Assembly (NCBI GenBank): GCA_938034415.1
Contig: CALHLE010000026.1
Location: 1-64,000 of the forward strand
Direction: 5' to 3'
Source of the DNA: an uncultured Anaerolineae bacterium
GTDB lineage: Bacteria > Chloroflexota > Anaerolineae > J036 > Brachytrichaceae
DNA length: 64,000 nt
Of the stretch, positions 8,203-19,614 are shown piece by piece. A model generated the notes under the pieces. That model made no database searches, was not told the DNA's origin, and was given only the letters and a program-made list of their open reading frames with translations. The stretch's first letter is position 1; every line of letters starts with the position of its first letter. Both the position numbers and the translations under genes were made by a program.

Positions 8203-11200
8203 CCTGCGTGATCGGCGGCAGGCGCGACGCTGCTTGCTTTTCGAGCGCCGCCGGCTCTGAGCGCGTCGGCGGCTCCGGCCTAGCCGACTCCTGCGGCAGC
8301 GCCGCCTTGATCTCGGCTAGCTTGCGCAGCACGTCCATCAGTCGCTGCTTCCATTGCTCCGGCGTCCCGTGGCGCCGGAAGGCAACCTGCGTTCGGCCGA
8401 TTAACGCATCTTCGCCGATCAGGCGGCGCACGCGGCGCGCATCCATCTGGCCGATGGCCTCGGCGCGGATGATGAAGCGGTCGCCGTCGCTGGTGATGCT
8501 CTGCGCGCCGAGCGCGTTGGCCAGCAGCTTCAAGCGCAGTTGGTAGGTCAGGTTGCGTGCCGCCGGCGGCAGCTTGCCGAAGCGGTCCTCCAGTTCTGCC
8601 TCGAACGCGCGGATCTCCTCTTCGCTGTTCAAGCTGGCAGCGCGGCGGTACAACTGCACGCGCAAAGGCGCATCGCCGATGTAGCCCTCCGGCAAGCCCA
8701 CGGTGAGCGGCAGGTCTATCGTCACGGCTTTCGGCTCCGGCGGCGGCAACGGCGCGCCGTCGCGCATGGCGCGCAGCGTTTGCACCTGGTTGGCCAGCAG
8801 GCGTGTGTATAGGTCGAAGCCGATGGCGGCGATGTGGCCGCTCTGCTTTGCGCCGAGCAACTCGCCGGCGCCGCGCATCTCCAGGTCGCGCAGGGCGATG
8901 GAGTAACCGGCGCCGATGCCGGCCGTCTCGCGCAGCGTCGCTAGCCGCTCGCGCGCTTCCGGCGTCATGGGTGAGTGGCGCGCGTGCAGAAAGTACGCAT
9001 ACGCCTGGATCGTGGATCGTCCGACGCGCCCGCGCAGTTGATACAGCTCGGCCAACCCGAAGTGATCGGCGTGATCCACGATGATCGTGTTGGCGTTGGG
9101 GATGTCCAGGCCGCTCTCGATGATGTTCGTGCACAGCAGCACGTCTATGCGGTCTGCTCCTGCGCCGCCTTCGGCGAAGCGCGCCATGACTTGGGCCAGC
9201 GCCCGTTCGCTCATCTGGCCGTGCGCCACGGCGATGTTGGCTTCCGGCGTCAGCCGGCGCAGCTTTTGCTCGACCAGGTGAATCGTCTGCACGCGGTTGT
9301 GCACGAAGAACACCTGCCCCTCGCGATCCAATTCCCGGCGGATGGCCTGCTGCACGATGGCATCGTCCCATGGGCCGACGAAGCTGATGATCGGCAGGCG
9401 CTCGGCCGGCGGCGTCTCGATGCGGCTGATGGCGCGCACGCCGCTCAAGCCCAAATACAGCGTGCGCGGGATGGGTGTGGCGGTCAAGGTGAGCACATCC
9501 ACCTGGGTGCGCAGGCGCTTGAGCTTCTCCTTGGCGGCGACGCCGAAACGATGCTCCTCGTCAATGACAAGCAGGCCGAGGTCGTGGAACTTGACCTCCT
9601 GGCTCAGCAGCGCGTGGGTGCCGATGACGATGTCCACAGCGCCATCGCGCAGCCCTTCTAGCACGGCCCGTCTTTCCGCCGGCGTGCGGAAGCGCGACAG
9701 CATCTCGATCCGAATGGGATATGACGCCAACCGCTGGGTGAAAGTGTTCCAGTGCTGCTGCGCCAGCACGGTGGTCGGCACAAGCACGGCGACCTGCTTG
9801 CCATCCTGCACGGCCTTGAACGCGGCGCGCAGCGCCACCTCGGTCTTGCCGAAGCCGACATCGCCCACCACCAGCCGATCCATGGGTTGCGGCTTCTCCA
9901 TGTCGGCCTTCACCTCGCGGATGGCCTGGAGCTGATCGTCGGTCTCGATGAACGGGAAGGCCGATTCCATCTCGATCTGCCAGGGTGTGTCTTTGCTGAA
10001 CGGCGGTCGGCGGGCCAGCTCGCGCTCGGCGTAGAGCTGCAGCAGGTCGCGCGCCAGTTCTGCGGCTGCGCCGCGGGCCTTTTGTTTTGCGCGCTCCCAC
10101 TGGCCGCTGCCGAGTTTGTCGAGTGGCGGCCGGGCATCGTCGCTGCCCACGTAGCGCGACACGCGGTCGAGCTGGTGCAGCGGCACGTAGAGCCGATCGC
10201 CATCCGCGTATTCGAGCAGCAGATACTCGCGCTCGCCTTCGACCGGCTGGGTGGCCGTGCCAGTGTTGACGGTGAGCCGCGCCAGGCCGCGATAGATGCC
10301 GATGCCGTAGTCCTCGTGCACCACGGCGTCGCCCGGCTGCCAATCGGCAAACGCCTTCTCCGGCGCAGCTTTGCGCGCCCGCCCACGCAAGAACCATTCC
10401 GGCCGCACGTAGCCGTAGATTTCGCCGTCGGTCAGGAGGACGAGCGTGGCATTGCGCCTTTGCGCCTGCCCGTCCGCCTCGGGCCGCCAGATGAAACCCG
10501 CGGGCAGCGCGGCGCTGATGAAGGTGAGCGCGCCGGACGGCGGTTCATCGAGCGCAGTCTGCGCGGCGATGGCCGCGTGGCGCTCGGACCACAATTCGGC
10601 TAGTCGGGCGGCTTGTCGCGAGACCACGACCGTCTTGATGCTATCGTCCGCGCTGCGTTGCGTCTTCAGGTAGTCCAGCAGCGGGGTGATCTGGGCGGCG
10701 AAGTGCGGCGGATTGACGAATTGCCTGGCCAGCGGATGCGCGCTCAACGCGCCGGCTTCGCCTTGGCCCAGCACCAATGTTTGGACGCGATCGCGGGCCG
10801 CAGCAAACTCGTCCCAGGAAATGTAGGGTGCGTGTGCGTCTACAGGCATCCCGGATTCGGCCAGCGTCTCACGCTCGCGCCGGGCTTTCTCCTCCAGCGC
10901 GCGCCACGCTTCGCGCAGCTCTTCCTCGTCGTCAATCGCCAGCAGCGCGCGGTCGTCGAGGTAATCGAGCAGCGAGCTTCGGTTGGCGCGTGAGGGTTGA
11001 TGGCCGCTCCCCAGTTGCGGGTTGCCGATCTCCGCTACGTCCAACGGCGCGATGACGACTTGCGCTAGCGCCTCGCTGCTGCGCTGTGTGCCCGGATCGA
11101 AAGCGCGGATCGAATCGGCGGTGTTGCCGAACAACTCGATGCGCACCGGCAGCGGGTGCGCCGGTGACCACACATCCACGATGCCGCCGCGCCGGCTGAA

Positions 11201-11728
11201 CGCGCCGATGCGTTCGACCACCGGCTCGACCTCGTAGCCGATCTTGACCCAGTGCTCCAGCGTGCCTTCCAGGTTGATCGCGGCATCGCGCCGGATCACG
11301 CGTGTGTTCAGCGCAAATGTCGCCGACGGCAAGACGGGGTGCATCAGCGCACGTGGGCTGGTGACGATGATGGGCGACCCGTGATCTGCGCGCAGGCTCA
11401 GCGTCGCAAGCACGACCGACCGCTGCGCGATTACCTCGCGCACCGGCGCGACGCTATCGTAGAAAGCCGTGTTTGGTTCGGCGAAGCGCAGCGGCGGCGC
11501 GTCGGCCAGATTGCTCAGCGCGTCGGTTGCGATGCGCGAAGACTCCACCGATGAGGTGACGTAGATGATCGGCCGTTGTAGGCGGCGATGCAAGGCGGCC
11601 AGGACGAACAGTCGCGCGGCGCGGGGCAGGCCGAGGCTAACCGGCGCTTGCCCGGAGCGAATCTCGGCAGCCAGGGCCTCCAGCACCGGCGCATCGGCGA
11701 TGACCTCGGTAAGCCCGCGCAACGGCAT
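8192..11728 (-). CDS. mfd: Transcription-repair coupling factor Mfd
   Basis: An 1178-residue superfamily 2 translocase that removes RNA polymerase stalled at lesions and recruits UvrA. Visible modules: UvrB-like N-terminal region (FYDSVAPVREVIAQRSVVL, RRGGIVDVWSPAHPLPVRIE), the CarD-like RNA polymerase-interaction module (PGDAVVHEDYGIGIYRG), a Walker A GDVGFGKTEVALRAAF, DEEH box VIDEEHRFGV, TATPIPRTLY, the NTNIIESGLDIP-type motif (CTNIIESGLDIPNANT), QLRGRVGRS, and the C-terminal UvrA-regulating domain. The length matches the family (about 1150). A Pro/Glu-rich tail of about 30 residues extends past the last domain. It overlaps murJ downstream. Confidence 0.97.
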   Translation of the reverse strand: MPLRGLTEVIADAPVLEALAAEIRSGQAPVSLGLPRAARLFVLAALHRRLQRPIIYVTSSVESSRIATDALSNLADAPPLRFAEPNTAFYDSVAPVREVIAQRSVVLATLSLRADHGSPIIVTSPRALMHPVLPSATFALNTRVIRRDAAINLEGTLEHWVKIGYEVEPVVERIGAFSRRGGIVDVWSPAHPLPVRIELFGNTADSIRAFDPGTQRSSEALAQVVIAPLDVAEIGNPQLGSGHQPSRANRSSLLDYLDDRALLAIDDEEELREAWRALEEKARRERETLAESGMPVDAHAPYISWDEFAAARDRVQTLVLGQGEAGALSAHPLARQFVNPPHFAAQITPLLDYLKTQRSADDSIKTVVVSRQAARLAELWSERHAAIAAQTALDEPPSGALTFISAALPAGFIWRPEADGQAQRRNATLVLLTDGEIYGYVRPEWFLRGRARKAAPEKAFADWQPGDAVVHEDYGIGIYRGLARLTVNTGTATQPVEGEREYLLLEYADGDRLYVPLHQLDRVSRYVGSDDARPPLDKLGSGQWERAKQKARGAAAELARDLLQLYAERELARRPPFSKDTPWQIEMESAFPFIETDDQLQAIREVKADMEKPQPMDRLVVGDVGFGKTEVALRAAFKAVQDGKQVAVLVPTTVLAQQHWNTFTQRLASYPIRIEMLSRFRTPAERRAVLEGLRDGAVDIVIGTHALLSQEVKFHDLGLLVIDEEHRFGVAAKEKLKRLRTQVDVLTLTATPIPRTLYLGLSGVRAISRIETPPAERLPIISFVGPWDDAIVQQAIRRELDREGQVFFVHNRVQTIHLVEQKLRRLTPEANIAVAHGQMSERALAQVMARFAEGGAGADRIDVLLCTNIIESGLDIPNANTIIVDHADHFGLAELYQLRGRVGRSTIQAYAYFLHARHSPMTPEARERLATLRETAGIGAGYSIALRDLEMRGAGELLGAKQSGHIAAIGFDLYTRLLANQVQTLRAMRDGAPLPPPEPKAVTIDLPLTVGLPEGYIGDAPLRVQLYRRAASLNSEEEIRAFEAELEDRFGKLPPAARNLTYQLRLKLLANALGAQSITSDGDRFIIRAEAIGQMDARRVRRLIGEDALIGRTQVAFRRHGTPEQWKQRLMDVLRKLAEIKAALPQESARPEPPTRSEPAALEKQAASRLPPITQDDW

Positions 11729-11798
11729 GAGATGCCATTGTAGTATTGCGACGCCACAGCGACGGCGCGCCCCGGTTGCGCCGCGCAGCCGCCCCCAA

Positions 11799-13832
11799 TC
11801 ATTGCACGACGATGGTGCAGAGCATCACCAGGTCGTTGAGCGCTGCCGCATTGCCGGGGTTGATCACGCGCAGACGGCCATCGCCGTCATACATCCCAAT
11901 CACCAGGCGATAGGTGCCGGGCAATAGACCGTCGGGGATGCGCAGCGCGTAGGTGTCTTCGATGATCATGCCGCTGTCCCAGGCCGAAGTTGGCGCTGGC
12001 AAGCCGTTGTGGCGCGGCGCGCGGTCTTCGCCTTGCGCCAGCACGACCGTCATTTCGGGGTTGAAGAGATACCAACCCACCTTGTAATCGCGCCCGACCG
12101 GCTGGTTGGCGCGCCAGGTGACATGAAACTGCACGGCCTGTCCGGGGAAGTAAGTCGAGCGCTGCAGCGTCACCGCGTCCAGCGTCACCGGCCCCATGTC
12201 CACGTTCAGCGCGATGCGCCCGCCGCTGCTCACGGTCAGCGTCAGCGTCTCACCGACAGCCAGCTTGCTGCCCGCCGGGGGGTGTATTGCCAAGATAACC
12301 CCGCGAGGCGCGAAGTCCAACGCTTCGGTGACGACGACGTTCCAGCCCAGCGCGGCCAGCGTCTGGCTGATTGCGGCGTCCAGCGCGCGGCCGATCAGGT
12401 CGCCAGGCACTTCGCGCGCCTCGGCGGGTTTGCTGATCGCCACTTCGATCACCGCGCCTGGGTCCACCAGTGCATCTGCCGGCGGTCGCTGTTCGAGCAC
12501 GACGCGCTGCGTCGCGCTGTTGTCCGGCCGTTCCTCGGCGACGCGAATGCTGAGGCCAAGCAGGGCCAGCTCGCGGGCGGCCTCTTCGAGCGTCCTGCCG
12601 GCCAGTGCCGGCGTTTTCACCTTGAGGTTGCCGCTCGCGATGGGCAGCCCAGGTGGGGGATTCGGGGGGGTGGCCGTTGGCGCGAGCGACGCCGGCGGCG
12701 TTTGATATGCCTGGTAGACCAGCACGTAGAGGGGAATCAGCCCCAACACGCACAAGAACGCGATAGCGGCGAGCAACCATAGCAGCACATCTGGGCCGGT
12801 CTGCGCCGGCGTGGCCAGTGGCGCTGCCGCGCGTGACGTGACCATCGGTGCGCTCGGCGCGTCGGTTGGTGGCTGTGGGGTGGGGCGTCGGACGAGCGCA
12901 GCGGGCGGCGGTGCAACCGGCGGCAGGTTCACCAGTGTTTGTTCCGCGCTTTGCAGGACGTAAGCCGACAGCGCGCGAGCGAGCTGGTCGGCGTCGCGGT
13001 AGCGCTGGGTCGGATCTTTTGCCAGCGCGTGCATGACGATGTCCTCCAATTGCGGCGAGACGCTCGGGTTCAAGGCGCACAGCGGCGGCGGCGGCGCTGT
13101 CTGGTGCATGTGCGCCAGGCGCAGCGGGTCGGACGAGTCGAAGGGCAACCGGCCGGCCAACATCTCGTAGAACATCACGCCGATGCTGTAGACGTCGCTG
13201 GCAGGCGTGGGCGCTGCGCCGGCGGCCTGTTCCGGCGCGTAGTATTGCGGCGAACCCCACACTACGTCGGCGCGCTCGCCGGTGTTCGGCATGGCGGTGT
13301 AGGCGCGCGCAATGCCGAAGTCGGTCACTTTAGCTCGGTCGTCGGCCGTGAGCATGACGTTTTGCGGCTTCAAGTCACAATGCACCAGCCCGCGCCGATG
13401 CGCATAGCCGACGCCTTCGCAGATCTGGCGGGCCGTATCCACTGCCTCTTCTATTGTGAATGGTCGGCCGTTGGCAGCGCGCCAGCGCAGCGCTTGCTTG
13501 AGGTCTTGTCCCTCTATCAACTCCATGACGATGTAGTGGCGCTCGCGTCCGCTCACTACGTCGCGCCCAACGTCGTAGATCGTGACGATGTTGGGGTGGT
13601 TGAGGTTGGCGGCGGCCTGCGCCTCCTGGCGGAAGCGTTGCACGAACTGGGGGTCGCCGGCGTAACGATCGCGCAGCAGTTTGACGGCAACCAGGCGACC
13701 GAGCAGCATGTCCTGTCCCTTGTACACCGTTGCCATGCCGCCGGCGGCCAGCGTGGCCAGTAAGCGGTAGCGACCGTTGAGCACGGTGAACTGCGGCGCT
13801 GGGCTTTCGGCACCGGGCTGAGAACTGCTCAT
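11799..13832 (-). CDS. PASTA-domain Ser/Thr protein kinase with extra C-terminal beta-sandwich
   Basis: A 677-residue membrane kinase of the PknB/StkP type. The kinase domain runs from about residue 20 to 280: glycine loop LAAGGMATVYKG, VAVKLL lysine, catalytic loop HCDLKPQNVML, and TDFGIARA. The Arg of the usual His-Arg-Asp is Cys, making it a non-RD kinase. A Pro-rich juxtamembrane stretch and one membrane helix (about 345-375) follow, then two PASTA repeats (about 397-533), which in this family sense muropeptides. The last 140 residues form a separate beta-rich domain with PTSAWDSGMIIEDTYAL and GTYRLVIGMYD, similar to extracytoplasmic domains I associate with Chloroflexota membrane proteins. 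Start at 13832: the longer frame adds an unrelated 16 residues. Confidence 0.9.
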   Translation of the reverse strand: MSSSQPGAESPAPQFTVLNGRYRLLATLAAGGMATVYKGQDMLLGRLVAVKLLRDRYAGDPQFVQRFRQEAQAAANLNHPNIVTIYDVGRDVVSGRERHYIVMELIEGQDLKQALRWRAANGRPFTIEEAVDTARQICEGVGYAHRRGLVHCDLKPQNVMLTADDRAKVTDFGIARAYTAMPNTGERADVVWGSPQYYAPEQAAGAAPTPASDVYSIGVMFYEMLAGRLPFDSSDPLRLAHMHQTAPPPPLCALNPSVSPQLEDIVMHALAKDPTQRYRDADQLARALSAYVLQSAEQTLVNLPPVAPPPAALVRRPTPQPPTDAPSAPMVTSRAAAPLATPAQTGPDVLLWLLAAIAFLCVLGLIPLYVLVYQAYQTPPASLAPTATPPNPPPGLPIASGNLKVKTPALAGRTLEEAARELALLGLSIRVAEERPDNSATQRVVLEQRPPADALVDPGAVIEVAISKPAEAREVPGDLIGRALDAAISQTLAALGWNVVVTEALDFAPRGVILAIHPPAGSKLAVGETLTLTVSSGGRIALNVDMGPVTLDAVTLQRSTYFPGQAVQFHVTWRANQPVGRDYKVGWYLFNPEMTVVLAQGEDRAPRHNGLPAPTSAWDSGMIIEDTYALRIPDGLLPGTYRLVIGMYDGDGRLRVINPGNAAALNDLVMLCTIVVQ

Positions 13833-13962
13833 CGTGACCTCGCGCATTCTACCCGTCGCTGCATTGTTCGCTGTCGGCATACTGTTTTCGGACGCTCGAC
13901 GCCGATTGCCGTCGCTTCGTCCTCGCGCAATAGACGCTTGTGTTGCCGGATTGGTTTCAAGG

Positions 13963-13988
13963 GCCGCCGGCAGATGGCTGCCGGCGGC
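13963..13988 (-). terminator. Hairpin downstream of glpK
   Basis: A perfect 11-bp stem (GCCGCCGGCAG with CTGCCGGCGGC) and a 4-base loop lie 23 bases past the glpK stop and before the kinase gene. There is no T-run on the minus-strand side, so it may be a weak or Rho-assisted terminator, or only an RNA-stabilising hairpin. Confidence 0.45.
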
Positions 13989-14010
13989 GCGCTGCGAGGC
14001 GCGCGCAGAA

Positions 14011-15510
<1,500 letters not shown>

Positions 15511-15542
15511 GGCTTTGTGAGTGACTCGGTTTTGGATTTTGG

Positions 15543-16556
15543 CTATCGCGCGTGTTCTGGCAGGCCAGTGAGCGCCCGCACATCTTTCATCGTCGCGCGC
15601 GCGATGGCGCGCGCCTTCTCCGCGCCTTCTTGCATCAGATGGCGAATGCGTGCGCGGTCGGCGCCGATTGCCTCGCGGCGCGCGCGCAGGCCGCTGGTCA
15701 GCTCCACCAGCGCGTCGGCGACGGCGTCTTTGAGCGGCGCATAGCGGCGGTTGCCTGCCGCATACTCCCGCTCGAACGCATCGGCCTGCTCATGCTTGCC
15801 GCACGCGCGCAGCAGCCCCAGCAGGTTGCGCGCGCCCTCGCCCATCGGCGTGCCCGCTTCGCCGGCGTCCGTCACTGCCGCGCGCACTTTGCTGCGCACC
15901 GTCTGCTCGTCCTCGAACAGTCCGATATACGACTTCGGGCCGAGGCTCTTGCTCATCTTCTTGGTCGGCTCGTTGAGCGAAAGGATCTTCGGCGTCTCGG
16001 TCGCCAGCATCTGCGGCTCGGGGAAGTACTCCCCGAACTGTGTGTTGAAGCGGTTGGCGATGGTGCGCGATAGCTCCAGGTGTTGTTTCTGGTCTTGTCC
16101 AACCGGCACATGTGCCGCCCGATATAGCAGGATGTCCGCCGCCTGTAGCACCGGATAAGTGAATAGGCCGGCGGAGATGAAGGCATCTTGCTTGCCTTCG
16201 AGCTGTTCGCTCTTCTCCTTGAACTGCGCCTGGCGCGTTAGGTCGCCGTAGGAGCACACGCAGCCGAAGATCCACGCCAGCTCGGTGTGCTCGGGCACCA
16301 TGGACTGCACGAAGACGATGGACTTATCCGGGTCGAGGCCGCACGCCAGCAGGTCAATGAACATCTGCTCGGTGTTCCGGCGCAGCACGGCTGGCTCGTA
16401 GGGGATGGTCATCGCGTGCAGGTCCACCACGCAGTAGATGGTGCGATACATGCCGGTGTTTTGCAACCGCACGTAGTTCACCACCGCGCCGAAGTAATTG
16501 CCGATATGCATGTCGCCGGTCGGTTGAATGCCGGAGAAGACGATGTTGTTGGTCAT
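15543..16556 (-). CDS. trpS: Tryptophanyl-tRNA synthetase
   Basis: A 337-residue class I aminoacyl-tRNA synthetase charging tRNA-Trp. The start [23 protein letters not shown] contains the HIGH-type motif (HIGN), and KKMSKSLGP is the KMSKS loop. The GIQPTG opening and the [17 protein letters not shown] and GQDQKQHLE segments are standard for bacterial TrpS. The ATG at 16556 is chosen because it begins exactly at the family N-terminus and lies after the T-box terminator; longer frames run into that RNA element. It is regulated by the T-box at 16646-16879 and probably cotranscribed with glpK. Confidence 0.97.
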   Translation of the reverse strand: MTNNIVFSGIQPTGDMHIGNYFGAVVNYVRLQNTGMYRTIYCVVDLHAMTIPYEPAVLRRNTEQMFIDLLACGLDPDKSIVFVQSMVPEHTELAWIFGCVCSYGDLTRQAQFKEKSEQLEGKQDAFISAGLFTYPVLQAADILLYRAAHVPVGQDQKQHLELSRTIANRFNTQFGEYFPEPQMLATETPKILSLNEPTKKMSKSLGPKSYIGLFEDEQTVRSKVRAAVTDAGEAGTPMGEGARNLLGLLRACGKHEQADAFEREYAAGNRRYAPLKDAVADALVELTSGLRARREAIGADRARIRHLMQEGAEKARAIARATMKDVRALTGLPEHAR

Positions 16557-16645
16557 GTTTCCCTCTCGATGATTCATGATTGCCGATTCTCTACTCTTGA
16601 CTCCTGGTCGGGTCGCAGAAGTCGAAAGATGGCACTTGTCAAGAC

Positions 16646-16692
16646 AAAAGCGCCCGCCCTCTAACTCCTCTTCGGAATCTGAGGACGGGCGC
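16646..16692 (-). terminator. T-box terminator hairpin
   Basis: GCGCCCGTCCTC pairs with GAGGGCGGGCGC over 12 bp (one G-U) with a 19-base loop, followed by TTTTGTCTT. The 5' arm follows the T-box motif, so it is mutually exclusive with the antiterminator. Confidence 0.9.
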
Positions 16693-16879
16693 ATGAATCA
16701 CGCACTCGCGGTGCCACCTCAGTTGACGCGCGTCGGCGCGTCCACTCATCGCGTTGGCCATCGCTGATGTTTTGTTCCCTTCCAATTCGGCTTCGCGCGC
16801 GCGCTGGCTCGCACCGACCGCCAGCTCCCTGAATTACGCGTCCGCAAATCCTACTCCGCGGGGACGATCAGCCTGGTCA
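16646..16879 (-). promoter_or_regulatory. T-box riboswitch, tRNA-Trp specific (UGG specifier)
   Basis: Reading the minus strand, the leader shows the T-box landmarks in order. AGTAGGA occurs near the stem I base. A distal stem I motif with GGGAGCTGGCGG and GGTGCGAGCCAGC follows. The specifier loop GAATTGGAAGG has TGG at 16784-16782. The antiterminator T-box sequence TGAGGTGGCACCGCG lies at 16721-16707, and then comes an intrinsic terminator. In this class uncharged tRNA pairs with the specifier codon and, through its 3' end, with the T-box bulge to block termination. A UGG specifier matches the downstream trpS gene. Low charged tRNA-Trp should therefore raise trpS and probably glpK expression. 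Confidence 0.93.
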
Positions 16880-16885
16880 TCGAAG

Positions 16886-16891
16886 ATTATA
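16886..16891 (-). promoter_or_regulatory. -10 element of the trpS T-box transcript
   Basis: A consensus TATAAT on the minus strand, placed just before the T-box leader. No good -35 hexamer is visible at 16-18 bp, so the promoter assignment rests on the perfect -10 and its position. Confidence 0.55.
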
Positions 16892-16970
16892 CAGACGACG
16901 GACGACCGCTGCGCATTGTGGGCGAACCGCGCCGACGAGCAGGCAATCGGCGCATGATGGAGAAACCGGA

Positions 16971-17000
16971 TTGGCATAAGTTGAGGGCATGTAGTACAAT
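16971..17000 (+). promoter_or_regulatory. Promoter of the 17059 membrane protein
   Basis: TTGGCA at 16971 and TACAAT at 16995 are separated by 18 bp, about 50 bases before the ribosome-binding site. It diverges from the trpS promoter about 80 bases away. Confidence 0.55.
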
Positions 17001-17058
17001 ATGATCCGCGCGGTTGCGCACGCGGATTTATCTCTCGTTATCTTTCAGGAGGTCTTTT

Positions 17059-17322
17059 ATGAGCACCTTACAGATCTGGAGCCCGTTTATCGGACTCGCC
17101 GTTGCCGGCTTGCTTTTCGTGTGTGGCTTCGCCACCTTGCTGTTGCCGCAAGAGAAAGCGCTGGGCATGCCGCTCGCCGGCCGCATCAACGAAGCTTTCG
17201 GGCCGGATGACACTTGGCGCTTCGTGCGCTTCATTGGCGTATTTCTGATGGTCGTTGGCGCGATGATCGTCATCGCATCGCTCGCTGCGCTCCTGAACAA
17301 CGTGAAGTTGTTCGTGCCCTAG
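17059..17322 (+). CDS. Small two-helix membrane protein, 87 aa
   Basis: A short membrane protein with two hydrophobic segments (about residues 8-28 and 58-81) joined by a loop that contains GRINEAFGPDDTWRFVRFIG. I do not recognise a named family. An excellent Shine-Dalgarno sequence, AGGAGGT, sits 9 bases before the ATG, a promoter lies upstream and a strong terminator follows, so this is a self-contained, probably well-expressed gene. The reading frames from 17001 and 17014 begin inside the leader and are rejected in favour of 17059. Function unknown. Confidence 0.75.
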   Translation: MSTLQIWSPFIGLAVAGLLFVCGFATLLLPQEKALGMPLAGRINEAFGPDDTWRFVRFIGVFLMVVGAMIVIASLAALLNNVKLFVP

Positions 17323-17345
17323 GCCATATTTCAACTCAGGCATTG

Positions 17346-17386
17346 GAAGCCAGGCTTCGTCACGAAGCCTGGCTTCGTCTTTGTTA
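17346..17386 (+). terminator. Strong intrinsic terminator
   Basis: A perfect 14-bp inverted repeat (GAAGCCAGGCTTCG with CGAAGCCTGGCTTC) and a TCA loop are followed by GTCTTTGTT. It ends the small membrane protein gene just before galK. Confidence 0.85.
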
Positions 17387-17401
17387 CACTTTTGCACCGG
17401 C

Positions 17402-18559
17402 ATGAACGTTGCAGATCTCGTCGCACACTTTATGCAGACCTTTGGCCGGCAACCAGCCTTTGTGGCGCGCGCGCCCGGCCGCGTGAACTTGATCGGCGAA
17501 CATACCGACTACAATGACGGCTTCGTATTGCCGATGGCCATTGACCGCGATGTCACCATCATCGGCGCATCGCGGGATGACCGCGTCGTGCGGTTGCGCT
17601 CCGTCAACTTCGGCGATGAAACCAGCTTTGCGCTCGACCGCATCGAGAAAGCGCACGACGGCGCCTGGAGCAACTACGCGCGCGGCGTGGCCGACGTGTT
17701 GCAGCGGGCCGGCTTTGCCTTGTGTGGCTTTGACGGCGTGATCTACGGCGAAGTGCCGATCGGCAGCGGGCTATCGTCGTCGGCCGCCATTGAGATGGCG
17801 ACCCTGATGGCCTTCGCCGCGGCAGGGGCGGGTGGCTCGGCACCTTTGGCTTTGGACGGCGCGCAGGCCGCCCGGCTGGCCCAACGCGCCGAGAACGAGT
17901 TCGTCGGCGTGAACTGCGGCATCATGGATCAGTTCATCGCATCGCTTGGCAAAGCCGGCCATGCGCTGTTCATTGACTGTCGCTCGCTGGCCTATGAGCT
18001 GACGCCCATGCCCAAGGGCGTGACCGTGTTGGTGGTGGATACGTCCGCGCCGCGCAGTTTGGCTGCCAGCGCCTACAACGAGCGCCGCGCCCAGTGCGAA
18101 GCGGCGGCGCGCCTGCTCGGCGCGCCGGCGTTGCGCGATGTGTCGGCCGAGACGTTTGAGCGACGGCGCGGCGAATTGCCCGACCTGATCGCGCGGCGCG
18201 CGGCGCACGTGATCTACGAGAACCGGCGCGTGCTGGATGCCGTCGCTGCGCTCCGCGCCAGTGACGTGGCGACGTTCGGCCGGCTGATGAACCAATCGCA
18301 CGCCAGCCTGCGCGACGCATACGAGGTGAGCAGCAAGGAGCTGGACGCAGTGGTGGAGATTGCGCAGCGCGTCCCCGGCGTATATGGTGCGCGCATGACC
18401 GGCGCAGGCTTTGGCGGTTGCGCCATCGCCTTGGTGGACGATGCGCAGGTCGGCGCGCTGACGCAGGCCGTCCTGCATGAGTATCCGCGACGCACCGGCC
18501 GTGCACCGAAGGTCTATGCCTGTGTGGCGAGCAACGGCGCAAGCTGGAGGACGCTATGA
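17402..18559 (+). CDS. galK: Galactokinase
   Basis: A 385-residue GHMP kinase phosphorylating galactose at C1 in the Leloir pathway. It has the galactokinase signature [21 protein letters not shown] near the N-terminus, the GHMP ATP loop [13 protein letters not shown], and the C-terminal [17 protein letters not shown]. The catalytic Asp is in NCGIMDQF. The ATG at 17402 gives the expected N-terminus. Its stop overlaps the ATG of the epimerase gene by 4 bases, so the two are translationally coupled, which suits galactose or related sugar metabolism. No galT is in the window. Confidence 0.95.
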   Translation: MNVADLVAHFMQTFGRQPAFVARAPGRVNLIGEHTDYNDGFVLPMAIDRDVTIIGASRDDRVVRLRSVNFGDETSFALDRIEKAHDGAWSNYARGVADVLQRAGFALCGFDGVIYGEVPIGSGLSSSAAIEMATLMAFAAAGAGGSAPLALDGAQAARLAQRAENEFVGVNCGIMDQFIASLGKAGHALFIDCRSLAYELTPMPKGVTVLVVDTSAPRSLAASAYNERRAQCEAAARLLGAPALRDVSAETFERRRGELPDLIARRAAHVIYENRRVLDAVAALRASDVATFGRLMNQSHASLRDAYEVSSKELDAVVEIAQRVPGVYGARMTGAGFGGCAIALVDDAQVGALTQAVLHEYPRRTGRAPKVYACVASNGASWRTL

Positions 18560-19590
18560 AATTTCTGATCACCGGTGGTTCTGGTTTCCTCGGCATCAAT
18601 TTGACGCGATACCTGCTGAATAAAGGGCATCAGGTCATCTGCTACGACATTGCGGATTTCGACTACCCGGAGCGCGACCGCATCACGTTCTTCAAGGCTG
18701 ACATCCGCGACCGCGCGACGCTCGACCGCGCAATGCCCGGCGTGAACATCGTCGTGCACACCGCTGCTGCGTTGCCGCTCTATTCCAAGGAGGATATCTA
18801 TACGACCGACATCGTGGGCACGCGCAACGTGGTGGATGCAGCCTACCAGGCCGGCGTGGAACGGCTCATCCATATCTCTTCGACCGCGGTCTATGGCATC
18901 CCGGATCATCATCCGCTCCACGAAGACGACAAGCTGCAGGGCGTTGGTCCATACGGCGAAGCCAAGATTGAAGCGGAGCGCATCTGCCTGGAGTACCGCG
19001 AAAAGGGCATGTGCATTCCGATCATCCGGCCCAAGTCGTTCATCGGCCCGGAGCGGCTCGGCGTGTTCGCGCTGCTCTACGACTGGGCGCGTGACGGGCG
19101 CGGATTCCCCGTGCTCGGCAACGGCAAGAATCGCTACCAGTACCTCGACGTGGAAGATCTGTGCGACGCGATCTATCTGTGTTGCACCTTGCCGTGCGAG
19201 AAGACCAATGACACGTTCAACATCGGCGCGAAGGAGTTTGGCACGGTGGCCGAGGACTTCCAGGCCGTGCTCGACTACGCCGGCCATGGCAAGCGGGTCA
19301 AGCCCTTCCCCGCCGCGCCGATGATCTGGGGGTTGCGCATCTTGGAGGCACTCAGGCTCTCGCCGTTGTATAAGTGGGTGTACGAGACGATCGCCAAAGA
19401 CTCCTTTGTGTCCATCGAGAAAGCCGAACGCGTGCTGGGCTTCAAGCCAAAATACTCTAACAAAGACGCGCTGCTGAGGAATTACCAGTGGTACCTGGAC
19501 AACTACGAGAAGTTCGCCAATAAATCCGGAGTCTCGCATCGCGTGCCGTGGAAGCAGGGGGTGCTGGGAATCGTCAAGCGGTTCTTCTGA
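18556..19590 (+). CDS. NAD-dependent sugar epimerase/dehydratase (extended SDR)
   Basis: A 344-residue extended short-chain dehydrogenase/reductase. The NAD-binding GGSGFLG loop is at residues 7-13, HTAAALP around 71, the Ser of ISSTAVYG around 112, and the catalytic Tyr-x-x-x-Lys in [11 protein letters not shown] around 135. The fold resembles GalE-type nucleotide-sugar epimerases, and coupling to galK supports a role in galactose or nucleotide-sugar conversion. However, [23 protein letters not shown] and the RVPWKQG tail differ from classical GalE, so exact activity is open. Confidence 0.85.
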   Translation: MKFLITGGSGFLGINLTRYLLNKGHQVICYDIADFDYPERDRITFFKADIRDRATLDRAMPGVNIVVHTAAALPLYSKEDIYTTDIVGTRNVVDAAYQAGVERLIHISSTAVYGIPDHHPLHEDDKLQGVGPYGEAKIEAERICLEYREKGMCIPIIRPKSFIGPERLGVFALLYDWARDGRGFPVLGNGKNRYQYLDVEDLCDAIYLCCTLPCEKTNDTFNIGAKEFGTVAEDFQAVLDYAGHGKRVKPFPAAPMIWGLRILEALRLSPLYKWVYETIAKDSFVSIEKAERVLGFKPKYSNKDALLRNYQWYLDNYEKFANKSGVSHRVPWKQGVLGIVKRFF

Positions 19591-19614
19591 TAGCTCCCGC
19601 CTTCGGCAGCGGCC

